Assembly (NCBI GenBank): GCA_003024175.1
Contig: MDYQ01000136.1
Coordinates: 1-64,000, forward strand
Length of the DNA: 64,000 nt
Source: Planoprotostelium fungivorum
Taxonomy: Eukaryota; Evosea; Variosea; Cavosteliida; Cavosteliaceae
Reading direction: 5' to 3'
Shown here in pieces: positions 47,689-57,020 of this stretch. Every line of letters starts with the position of its first letter. The stretch's first letter is position 1. A program made the position numbers and the translations under genes. Under the pieces are notes generated by a model. The model saw only the letters and a list, made by a program, of their open reading frames with translations. It did not search any database and was not told the DNA's origin.

Positions 47689-48028
47689 ACAAATTTCCTT
47701 TAGCTGTACAACGCTCTGTAATGATATTATTTTCCGACTGCGTCCAAGTGGTGAGATGAGATTCTCAACTGCATATATAGTTAGACACCTTCAATAGGAT
47801 AGATCATCATATCGAAGCAGAGAACAGAGAAATTTGATAACATGCAAATGAGAGATGGTGTTGAATAATAAATCTATATAATGGCCTCTTGAGTTGATGG
47901 ATTTTGGACAAGAGACTTCGGGCGGATAATATCGCAGTCATCCTGACATGGTCACGTTGAGGCTGTGTAGCTCCTCTTGGATGATCCTCTTGTTTAGTGA
48001 GCAGATTTAGTCTGTAACAGTTCAGAAA
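47689..48028. other. Intergenic, no recognised feature
   Basis: About 340 bp downstream of EFL1. It may contain a 5' exon of the small acidic protein gene. Nothing else stands out. Confidence 0.4.
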
Positions 48029-48422
48029 TGAAAGGCTTGAAATTGACACCACCCTTGACGTTGGGCGATCTCGTACAGACATGGGGAGACAACATCCTCC
48101 CTGAGATCATTCCTATGAGGAGATCGCACGATGAGTAAGGTGGATAGACTCTGAGCGCCACCCGACGGAACTGACGTCGGACTTGATGTTGTCCAGCAAC
48201 TAGGGGATAAGTCCAAATAATTTTCCCTCTCCCATTCCTTGTATGAGAGATCAAAGAGCCTTCGAGCTGATGGCTTTCACCTTTGATGATCTTGATGATG
48301 ATGTACAGTTTGGTTCTAACGAAGAGGACACGAGGTGAGCGAATGCAATTCGTAAGTACTTCTGATCATCTCTTTTCAGCCAGACCATCGAAGAATTGAT
48401 AGACGACGAGCAAGGAGATTAG
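48029..48422 (+). CDS. Hypothetical small acidic protein
   Basis: Three exons joined in frame: MKGLKLTPPLTLGDLVQTWG, DNILPEIIPMRRSHDE, then DQRAFELMAFTFDDLDDDVQ, FGSNEEDTS, and QTIEELIDDEQGD before TAG. Introns are 48135-48247 and one of about 45 nt near 48336-48380, both with good GT-AG signals. The product is about 80 residues with an acidic C-terminal half. An upstream exon is possible, as a splice acceptor precedes the first ATG. Family not recognised. Confidence 0.45.
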
Positions 48423-49189
48423 ATCACATCGATTTCTCTCTTAGAAGGGGCCCTACCATCTTTGATGAAGAGCCAATTTCATTGATGAACTGTACCATCT
48501 TTGGTGTTAACTCAACCGAAGGTGAGTGATGACTATCTTCCTAGTCTCACCAGCAGTGATAGAACCGATTGAGAGTAGTGTAATGCTTGATGTATAATTC
48601 TTCGAGAATATCATGTATCAGACAGTAGCAGCCATGCACCGTGTAATGCATCGTGGTGAGAATGCATTGACGTCTCATGTTCCTCCACTTGACGATCATC
48701 TGCGTGTTGTTGATCCCTCCTCTTCCTTGTGTCATTGAATCGTATTTTCACCATAATTTGTCCAGTTTTCGCTGTGACGGTGTATGGACAGTACTGTCCA
48801 AATAAAAGCTACAAGATGGAATCGGTGAACGATAGGATGTTCTCCAAAATTGAATGGATCTCGTCATAAGACAGATCACCACTTGAACGGAGGTCTGGTC
48901 TTGAATTGTTCTTAAACTCCTATTGTCTTCCGTCTTATCTTCTGTCTTCTTCTGTTTCATCTGTCTTAGGAAGGAGAAGTGATGAATATCGATCCTTTAT
49001 TGTCGATGCATTGATCGAAGTGAACAGCCCATTCAGTGAATAAATAGATCTAAAGACGAGATCAGAGATGAGATCAACTATCGAATGATCAATGAATAGA
49101 ATATAAGATGCCATATGAATGCATAGAATGCGACTAGATTGATTACATAGATCAATGAGAAGGATGGGACACCTAGAGTGAGGATGAAA
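48423..49189. other. Intergenic between convergent genes, weak ORF only
   Basis: A 62-codon minus-strand frame (48547-48735, MTQGRGGINNTQMIVKWRNM) has no recognised domain. The stretch is otherwise low in coding signal. Confidence 0.35.
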
Positions 49190-50203
49190 TCAACGTCGAA
49201 GCCGAATGGAGAGGCCAAGTAGGAATAAGAGAGAGCAGGAGACCCAGAGAGGGATCATGACAATGTGCCAGGGGGAGGAGAGGATGGCATCGAGCTTGAG
49301 GGCGAGCATGGTCTTTGAGGCGATGGCAGAGAGGACGAAGAATTGGAAAGCTGTCAACTGGGGGAGACTGAAGAATCCGGTGGCGTTGAAAGAGAAGATG
49401 AAGAGACAGCACCCCAAGAATAAGAAGAAGGCATCTGATAGCCACAGGGGAATGAGTACAACGAACCAGCTGTAGTTGAGAGTGTGCTGGATCTTCAGTT
49501 GTGCCAGTACCAACACGGGAGTCCACATCAGGAGGAGAAATCCGATCATGATGCAACTCAATTTGTGTCTGAGAGATGTCATTCGGATAGAAATGGACTG
49601 CACTACGCACCTCTTATTATCTCCTTGTTGACAGCGGACCATGAGGAGACTTCCAATCACAATTAGACACAAGACACCGATCATGATCCACGGCACGAGA
49701 AATATTTCCCAAGTGATGATCTTGGAAGATGAGGCTGGATCAATCAGAACTGTCGAAGCGAATAAACAATTTACCTAACTTGAGTCCAATCATGATGAGT
49801 AGGGCGTCGACCAGCAGCACCGTAGAAGAGAAACCGAGACGGAGGGGTGTAGGAAGGGTTTCCACGACTCTTCTCCTCTGAAAGTACATAAACAGAAGAA
49901 ATGTAACTATCCAGGTGGGAAGACACAAAATCCAATAATTGGAGAGCGAATTCGATCCCTCGAGGTAGAAGTTCAACATGATGGTTTGTGCTATCGTTGA
50001 TAAGCTGACAAGCATTATAATCTGTAATTTGTTAATTTCGCCAAGTACCCTCTTGCTATACACACAATGCTACCGATTTGAAATAAAGGGAGGGGTTGGG
50101 ATTCGTTGATAGGTACGGAGAGAAGTCTTTGATCTTCAGAATTGATGGACCCATGGTATTCTTGATAGCCATCTTGTGAATCGGGTCTCTTCATCTCACT
50201 CAT
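49190..50203 (-). CDS. TMEM185-like multipass membrane protein
   Basis: Starts MSEMKRPDSQDGYQEYHGSI with a polar N-terminus, followed by repeated membrane modules ending in a Pro-hydrophobic-Trp motif: SLSNYWILCLPTWIVTFLLF, IQHTLNYSWFVVLIPLWLSD, KLDAILSSPWHIVMIPLWVS. Such repeated LDxxxxxxW...PLW modules are typical of the TMEM185/FAM11 family. About eight membrane segments in total. Function is unknown even in animals. At least two introns (near 50050 and 49745). It is divergent from MPS1 with 119 bp between start codons. Confidence 0.7.
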
Positions 50204-50322
50204 GTTTTGTTTCCACCAGGCGAATTCTTTTGATGGTGATCTACAACAACCAATTTGGGCGGGAAAACGGAGAGTTCAAACGCAGCACAAGCAGCTGATG
50301 CTCTACTGCTCTATCCGTTCAG

Positions 50323-53233
50323 ATGTCAGTCAGTGGATTAACGAGGACCTCTAGTGGCGTCTCCAGACACTCAGTAGAGCAGGACTGGGAGAGTGGATCT
50401 CCAGAGCTCAATGAGGCAGCACAGAGGGAAAGAGCCGCGCTGATTCAGAAGATCAAAGAGAGGCCAGAACATCCCTCAGGATGGTTTGCACTTCTCGCTT
50501 TCGAATTGAAGGTGCTGCGACAGGCAACCAAGCCGACTTCAACACAGCCGCTCCTCCGATTGTATGAGAGAGCAACCAAGTCCATCAATCGCAGTGAATA
50601 CAGGAAGACACCTGATCTTCTGAACATATACATTGGATATGCTAAGGCCCTAGCGTGAGATCGGATCATATCAACACCTAAACTAACGAGTGCAGTGGAG
50701 TGAATCCAACAGACGCTCGGCGCACGTTCAAATTTCTCGGGGTGGAAGGGATAGGACAAGACCAATCGCAGTACTACATCGCATACGCTACCTTTGAGAT
50801 GAATCAAGGGAGCAGAACGAAAGCACAATCAGTCATCGACAAAGGGAAGCAGAAGAGAGTGCTGTCGGCAGAGGACATCCAAGCATTAGAAGAGAAGATG
50901 AGATGTATAGAAAAGGAGAACCAGTCGTGTGTCCCCGCAGCGGTACCGACACCCAACACTCAAAGTCAGCCACGTGAATCGATAGAACAGAAACCAGCCC
51001 CTCTGTCCGTGCTGGAAGAGAAGAAGACACCTTCATCGACAGCAGAGACGTCGGTCCCCGTGAAAAAGAATCCAGGTGAGATGAAGAGAGTTGAAAAGAC
51101 TGAAAGCATTAGCTCCCAGGAGGCCTCAGAGGGGTAATGCTGCGATGAATGCGGCGATATTAGCGGAGATCGACAAAGAAAGTGTAGACAAGAACTCAGA
51201 TGACATGGACATCTCTCCCACCCATCAGGAATCTTCTTCGCATCCAGTACCTACACAGCGAGAGACATACCAATCACAACCCTCGCCGCCAATCCAACCA
51301 CATCAATCACCACCTCAACTGTCTCATCAATCACCACAAAAACCACCTCCACTGTTATATCCAAATGCACATCAACTTTCGTATCAGCCCCCAACACATC
51401 AACCCCCAGCACATCAACCCTCAATCCATCAACACTCAATCCATCAACACTCATATCAACCACCTCAACAATCATCGTATCAACTATCTGCTCATCAACT
51501 TCCTCATCAAGAGCCTGTCTATATCCCCACATCAGTCAAATTCAATGGTGAGGAGGATTGGAGAAGAAAGCTGAAGAGATCAGGAAATGAATCGTCGGTG
51601 ACACAGACCACCGTGGCGTCGACCAATGTGGCATCCATCTCTACGTCGAGTAACCTGTCGGTCAACTCTTCCCTCTCTTCCCACCTCTCCTCCAGGGATC
51701 AACAGATGGCATCCAGAGAGCAAGTCACAGCCAGAGAGCAACAGCTGACACCGAGGCATCAGATCACACAGCACATGGTTCAACCTCAGTACCAACAGCC
51801 GATGATGTACCATCAGAATATCCCACAGTACAATGTACCACAGAACAATCTACAACAGGGGAACTCCATGGGCATGTTCCAGACACCCCAGCAGCAGAGA
51901 TACGGAAATCCCAATCATGCCTTCCAGACTCCGGGTTCCACCAATCGGTTGGTCAGACAGACAGAGAATGCTCATTCTCCTTCCATCTTCGATGCCGTCG
52001 TACACCTCGCTGGAGATGAGGTGTTCATCTCTCTTCTCTCTTCTTTCTCTCTTCTCTCTTCTCTCATCTCTCTCATCTCTATCTCTATCTCTATCTCTAT
52101 CTCTATCTCTTCCTCTCATCTCTCTCATCTCCACTCTTTCTATCTGTTATTAGATGGACTGATTGTCGTAGATGATATACGTGAAGGGGAAACCTTATCT
52201 GAAGCTCAAGTGCATCGGCAAAGGAGGGAGTAGCCAGGTGAGGAGTGCAGTGAGAGGAGAGAGACTGAGAGTGTAGGTCTATCGAGTGATGGACAGAAAT
52301 CTGGAGATCTATGCTCTGAAGATTGTGACACCGGGGCAAGAGGAGCAGGGGCTGATGGATGCATTCGTCAACGAGGTAGAGATTCTCCAGAAGTTGAAGG
52401 GAAACCCGCACGTGGTTCAGTTGATCGACCACGAGCTCTCCAGTGAGTCGATCCTGATGATCCAAGAGTTGGGAGAGCTGGACCTCAGCAAGTTCATGAC
52501 GCAGAACCCCATGATGAATATGAACCACATTCGGTTGTTCTGGCAGCAGATGTTGGAGTCAGGTGACCCGTCAGACATCTCCATTCAACCTTCTATGACT
52601 CTGTTCGCCTTTGATCCTCTCCCAGTCGCAGCCGCACACGATGCGGGTGTCATTCACACGGATCTCAAGCCAGCCAATTTTGTCTTCTTCAAGGGGAAAC
52701 TCAAGTTGATCGATTTTGGAATCGCACGGAGCATTCCCAGTGACACTACGAACGTAACCACTGATTCCAAGGTCAGTCATCTCGTCCATCTTCTTGTCAT
52801 GACACAGAACAGCTCGGTACGATCAACTATATGAGTCCAGAATCACTGCAAGATATGAATGAGGGGTGTGGTGCTCAACGGATGAAATTGGGAAAAGCTT
52901 CAGGTATGTCGATGTATTGGATGTGAGAATGATTTCGTACAGACGTCTGGGCCTTGGGGTGCATCTTACATCAATTGCACACAGGGAAGACGCCGTTCGC
53001 CTCCATCACCAACATCGTCCGAAAGGTGAGATCACTCAGAGAGGAATAACGTGCCTGATGGAGAACAGATGAATGCCATCACTGACCCACAATATATCAT
53101 CAAGTTGGGAGCTGTTGAAGATAGAGCAGCCCTGGAGGTGATACAGATGTGTCTACAACGTCCGGCCAAAAGTCGACCCACGCTGCAACAACTGCTGGAG
53201 CACCCATATCTCCACCCACATAAATATTATTGA
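50323..53233 (+). CDS. MPS1: MPS1/TTK-type dual-specificity spindle-checkpoint kinase
   Basis: The N-terminal TPR-like module (KIKERPEHPSGWFALLAFEL, RLYERATKSINRSEYRKTPD, LLNIYIGYAKALA) resembles the Mps1 TPR that helps kinetochore targeting. A long Gln/His/Pro-rich disordered region follows (about 51240-51960; SIHQHSIHQHSYQPPQQ). The kinase domain starts GKPYLKLKCIGKGGSSQ, then VYRVMDRNLEIYALKIVTPG, HTDLKPANFVFFKGKLKLID, FGIARSIPSDTTNVTTDS, LGTINYMSPESL, DVWALGCILHQLHTGKTPFA and a C-lobe ending LEHPYLHPHKYY. HTDLKPAN and the TN/T-rich activation segment with GTINYMSPE are characteristic of TTK. An intron at about 52015-52155 carries a TCTCTA microsatellite. Confidence 0.93.
52040..52130. repeat. 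TCTCTA/TCTTC microsatellite in MPS1 intron
   Basis: A pyrimidine-rich run with five consecutive ATCTCT hexamers inside an intron just upstream of the kinase-domain exons. Confidence 0.85.
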
Positions 53234-53308
53234 TCAACGATCATTGATGTAGACTGATGATACAGCATAGACCACAAATACGGTTATGAACAATCGTTTA
53301 TGTACAGA

Positions 53309-55059
53309 CTACATGATGGAGCACTTGTCCTTCTTAGACCCTCCCACTGTTCCAGATCTCTCTCTCTTTCTCACGTCACCCTCCGCTACTGTCGCAGCTC
53401 TCGTTCTCGTGGGTGATGTCACTGCCTTCTCATCCTTCACCAGTTTCTCTTCCTTCTTGATGACCGGCTTCTCCTCCTTCTTGATGATCGGCTTCTCTTC
53501 CTTAAAGCCTGCTGGTTTGTGGGTCGTGAAGCAGTCACCGTTCCAATAGTACTGCGTGGCGCAGGACATTGAGAAATCGAACCACGCCTGTGCGACGTAT
53601 CTGCTGCTCTTCTTCGCGTCCCTTCCCGTGTCTTCCACCTTGACGTTGGGCTTGGCCAGCTCGTCCATGATCTGCGCTACCTCGGTGTCCTCCTCCATCT
53701 TTCCTTCCTTGGCCATCTGGGCCTGGAACTCCTGCAGCTTGGCCGGTGACGCCTCACGGTAGCAGATGGCCAGGAACATCTGGACGATCGAATCGAAGTT
53801 CTTGAACTGAATGGGGCGACCTCCCGTGCGGTAGGAGATCTCTTCGTAGAAGGGTGACGCATGGGCCTGGTTCAGTGCCCGGACACCGTAGATCTTCACT
53901 CCCTTATCACGCAATAGGTCCTGCCTTCTTTCAGTCTCGTAGAATGAGGCTGCACTCACGCATTCCTCGAACCAATCGATCTTCTGGTCCGTGTATTTGG
54001 GAGGGTGAGGGACTTCATCTCCGATGACGACCAAAGCTTTCGAGCAGCCACCGGTCCAGCTCATCTTGTTGGCCTCGCGCAGTGCATATTCGTAAGCCTC
54101 CGGAGCGTCTCCACCTGTTTCTCGTCAACACCTCATCTCAAGAGTCAGCGAGTCACTCACCACCGGTGGTTCCAGCGTTGTCGACGAAAGTTCGAAGGGC
54201 TGCGACGTCGTTGGTCAAGTCGATGGACTTGACTAGATTCTTCCCGTCACAGTAATCACCGTGTGCGATGATTCCGATCCGGATGTTGGGGATGTCTTGA
54301 GTGAGACGATTGACGGTCTCGGTCAGTTTCGCTCTCACGCGCTGGAGGCAGGCTGAAGAGATGAGACAGCATCACTTTTGATGACACTCACCAGACATGG
54401 AGCCCGTGGTGTCGAAGGAGAAGGCCACTTCTACATCGGAGGACACATTGCTCAAGAAGGTTGCGAAGAGATCCTCCTGCTGTTCTCCCGCCAATGCCTC
54501 ATCTTCTTGTACGTTATTGTCTCTTTGAACCGCGACGGGCTTGGGCTCTACTCTCTTGGCTTGGAGAGTGTCACCACTGCGAAGCCCGAGAGAGGAGACA
54601 GTACTATAAGCGTTGAGAAGATTACCATCTTTGTATAGCTCGGGTGGTGCAGGCAGATCATAAACACCCATGGCCAATCTGCGTGTGTGTCAGTGGAGAA
54701 TGCACGGCTGTCACGAACCTGGCGACGGCGCTGATGTTGGGGTTTCTGGTGGCTGCGGTTACTTCTCTGTTCTCATCGTTATAGACGATGATGTATCGAG
54801 GAGGAGGAATGGCTTGAACATGGACGGTCGCCTCTTTTCCGATGCCATACGCGGATAAAGGTCCTTCAGTGAGGATCTTTCCTCCGTAAACAAGGTTGAA
54901 TGCATCGACTTCGTTCGTACCCATTCGTTCTGCGATCTGTTGAACAAATAAGCGGGGAAGATGGTGCCGTGTTACCTTCTGTTTCGCGGCGAGAAGAGGT
55001 GCATCGAGATCTAAGTCGAGAGAGAAGGCTATAGTTCCTGTTTTGAAGAAGATGATCAT
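53309..55059 (-). CDS. Ubiquitin-like plus von Willebrand A domain protein with CaaX tail
   Basis: The N-terminal part reads MIIFFKTGTIAFSLDLDLDA, IAERMGTNEVDAFNLVYGGK and GPLSAYGIGKEATVHV, a ubiquitin-like fold pattern. A second similar stretch follows (YIIVYNDENREVTAATRNPN, YSTVSSLGLRSGDTLQ). The VWA domain has VEVAFSFDTTGSMS (MIDAS-type DxTxSMS), LTQDIPNIRIGIIAHGDYCD, GGDAPEAYEYALREANKMSW and KALVVIGDEVPHPPKY. A Lys/Glu repeat (KEEKPIIKKEEKPVIKKEEK) precedes the end KDKCSIM, where C-S-I-M is a CaaX prenylation motif expected to be farnesylated. Such VWA proteins are common in amoebae and function is usually unknown. It is convergent with MPS1 (75 bp between stops). Confidence 0.82.
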
Positions 55060-55296
55060 CTTTGTGTGTGTGGAAGAAGTGTGTGTCGATGTTTTTTTGA
55101 TTTTCCGTTCGGCGAACCGAAGTTGAACCTGCACCCAAGGGACGGTGAGCCGAATCATCGAGAAACACGTAAAGGCACATTTCGTTGAAGGCTTCTTCAC
55201 CGTTGCTATTTCTTCCTTTGCAGTCTTTCCGTTTCGTCTCCATCCTCGTGGAATGATGTTTCGGGCCCCACGGTTCTTGTTCTGACCGCTGTCGTA

Positions 55297-56054
55297 TTAA
55301 CAGGTGATCTTGAGAGTCGATCCCTTCTCAATGGCGGCGTCAATGATGGCGGGCATGTGAGAGTTTCGAGCCGTCATGTGAGGGTAGCAGCAGACGAAGC
55401 TGACACCTTTCCACAGTAGGTTGAATAGAGAGGGCCGCTGAAGTTCCTGCAGTCCTTGTTGCCGGAACGCCCGCAGGGACAGAGGGCTGAGGAGGACGAT
55501 CCTCACGGTCATAACAGATGATAACTGGGCCATCGATGGGACTGTATGGCAACGATGGAAGGTACACCAATGAAATCCGTTCTTTCCTTATATCAACCAT
55601 AGGAGCTACTTCAAAGATCAACAGGAGTGTGCGGTTGTCGTCTGCGGAAAGACTACTAGAATGAAATGAAAGAGAAATCTTTTGCATCGCATGATGTGAG
55701 ATCGTGTCCACTTGGCTCTGTCGCAAATTGTATCTCCTCTTCTTCACATTCATCTGGTTGGAATCACATAGAGGTACGGCCCCTTGAGACTCTTTCACCC
55801 GGCTGATCCAAAAGGAGGAGGGAGCACGCGACGATCGTTGCCGACTCAAATTGTGAAGAGGTTTTTGTCATAAACTGGAATCCTGTGCGATCGACACCAC
55901 ATTCTTCAATCAGGCCAGGATGCTGTACTCTTCGACAGAGAGCAGGATCTCCAGGGGACGACAGAGGACGACGGATGAGAGAACTCCAATAATTCAACGA
56001 TGAAGCGCCGTAATAAAACATAAAATAAAGGAAGGAGTTTAGTCCTCCTTTCAT
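55297..56054 (-). CDS. Hypothetical protein
   Basis: Three overlapping minus-strand frames look coding: MKGGLNSFLYFMFYYGASSL...FMTKTSSQFESATIVACSLL at the 5' end, SQVDTISHHAMQKISLSFHS with LLLIFEVAPMVDIRKERISL in the middle, and FNLLWKGVSFVCCYPHMTAR, NSHMPAIIDAAIEKGSTLKI at the 3' end. They can be linked by short introns, but exact joins are not certain. The first exon may be a membrane or signal segment. No family recognised. Confidence 0.45.
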
Positions 56055-56390
56055 CCGTTGTACGTAATTTCTTGTGGTGCGTGGATGGATGATGGAGACC
56101 ACCAATGTGACATATTTGACGACACCCTCACAAGAACCATAAAATGTACTATTACCTACATATTAGCTCTTGCCTCTTCCGCACCAGACCAAACGATAGA
56201 CATAAAAAAGACATATATGATTCTGTGTGAGGACTATGTATTCTCATACCAAAGTCACAGCATAAGGCCACCGTGATTTCAAACCCCTATTATTCTTCGT
56301 TCAGATGCATCCCCATCATCGGAAAAGTCACAAGACCCATAATGATCGCCTTTGCAAAAAAAAAAAGGTGGACCTCGAAGACATGATATG

Positions 56391-56500
56391 CTCTTTCGGA
56401 CCGGGAAACCGGCATCCGTTAAAATTGGAATGATACAGAGAAGATTAGCATGGCCCCTGCGCAAGGATGACACGCAAAATCGAGAAGTACCAAATTTTTT
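56391..56500 (+). ncRNA. U6: U6 spliceosomal snRNA
   Basis: Contains the invariant U6 core: AAAATTGGAATGATACAGAG (ACAGAGA box at 56435), GATTAGCATGG with the AGC catalytic triad, and the internal stem-loop CCCCTGCGCAAGGATGACACGC. It is preceded by a GNRA-type 5' hairpin (CCGGGAAACCGG) and ends in a T run (56495-56500), the Pol III terminator. The 5' end is estimated from the usual ~40 nt distance to the ACAGAGA box. Confidence 0.95.
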
Positions 56501-56501
56501 G

Positions 56502-56602
56502 AAGTCCCGAACCTCTGAACTCGATGAATCGATCGGAACGATACAGAGAAGATTACCGCGGCCCCTGCGCAAGGATGACACGCAAAGAATTACCAATTTT
56601 TT
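56502..56602 (+). ncRNA. Second, divergent U6-like copy
   Basis: Immediately follows the first U6. It keeps GGAACGATACAGAGAAGATTA and CCCCTGCGCAAGGATGACACGC and ends in its own T run (56597-56602). The AGC triad is ACC (GATTACCGCGG) and the 5' and 3' parts have diverged. It could be a pseudogene or a variant; the changed triad argues against normal splicing activity. Confidence 0.85.
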
Positions 56603-56661
56603 CAGTTTCCAACTCTGAAATCCGTTGATCAGGGAGAGGGATCTCACGTAAACAGATCCCC

Positions 56662-56973
56662 TCATCTGAGGTGTGCAGCCGTCCCGTCAGTGCCTCTGTG
56701 GCTGACACCGGATTGTTGATGACTGTACGACCATTCGTCCCACAGCCTCAGAGAGAAGTGATCGATCTTCTCAAAGGTGCCTGAAGTGATGGCGCTCAAT
56801 CTTCGATGCCACCCCTCCAACTGTTCTTCTCCAGTTGGCACGTCGTCACATTTCCGTTTAGCCACCATCGGCTTCCCGGTCCTTTGATTTCTCAAGCGAC
56901 GACAGAACGTGACATCTAATGTACAAGGCAGACATAAAGAAGAAAACCTGCTAAAATGAACGGTAAAGCTCAT
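56662..56973 (-). CDS. Possible small hypothetical protein
   Basis: A 103-codon minus-strand frame with an internal Met start MVAKRKCDDVPTGEEQLEGW and FEKIDHFSLRLWDEWSYSHQ. The composition looks protein-like, but there is no domain and it lies between the U6 genes and the 3' end of the sedolisin gene, so it could also be sedolisin downstream sequence. Confidence 0.35.
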   Translation of the reverse strand: MSFTVHFSRFSSLCLPCTLDVTFCRRLRNQRTGKPMVAKRKCDDVPTGEEQLEGWHRRLSAITSGTFEKIDHFSLRLWDEWSYSHQQSGVSHRGTDGTAAHLR

Positions 56974-57020
56974 ATGAAGGACATCTGATTTATCGTTGTT
57001 GATGATGTTTGGTGGCTTAT

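Noticed and set aside
56502-56602. Calling the second U6-like copy U6atac.
   Set aside because: It keeps the U6 ACAGAGA and internal stem-loop sequence rather than the U6atac core; it is a U6 duplicate.
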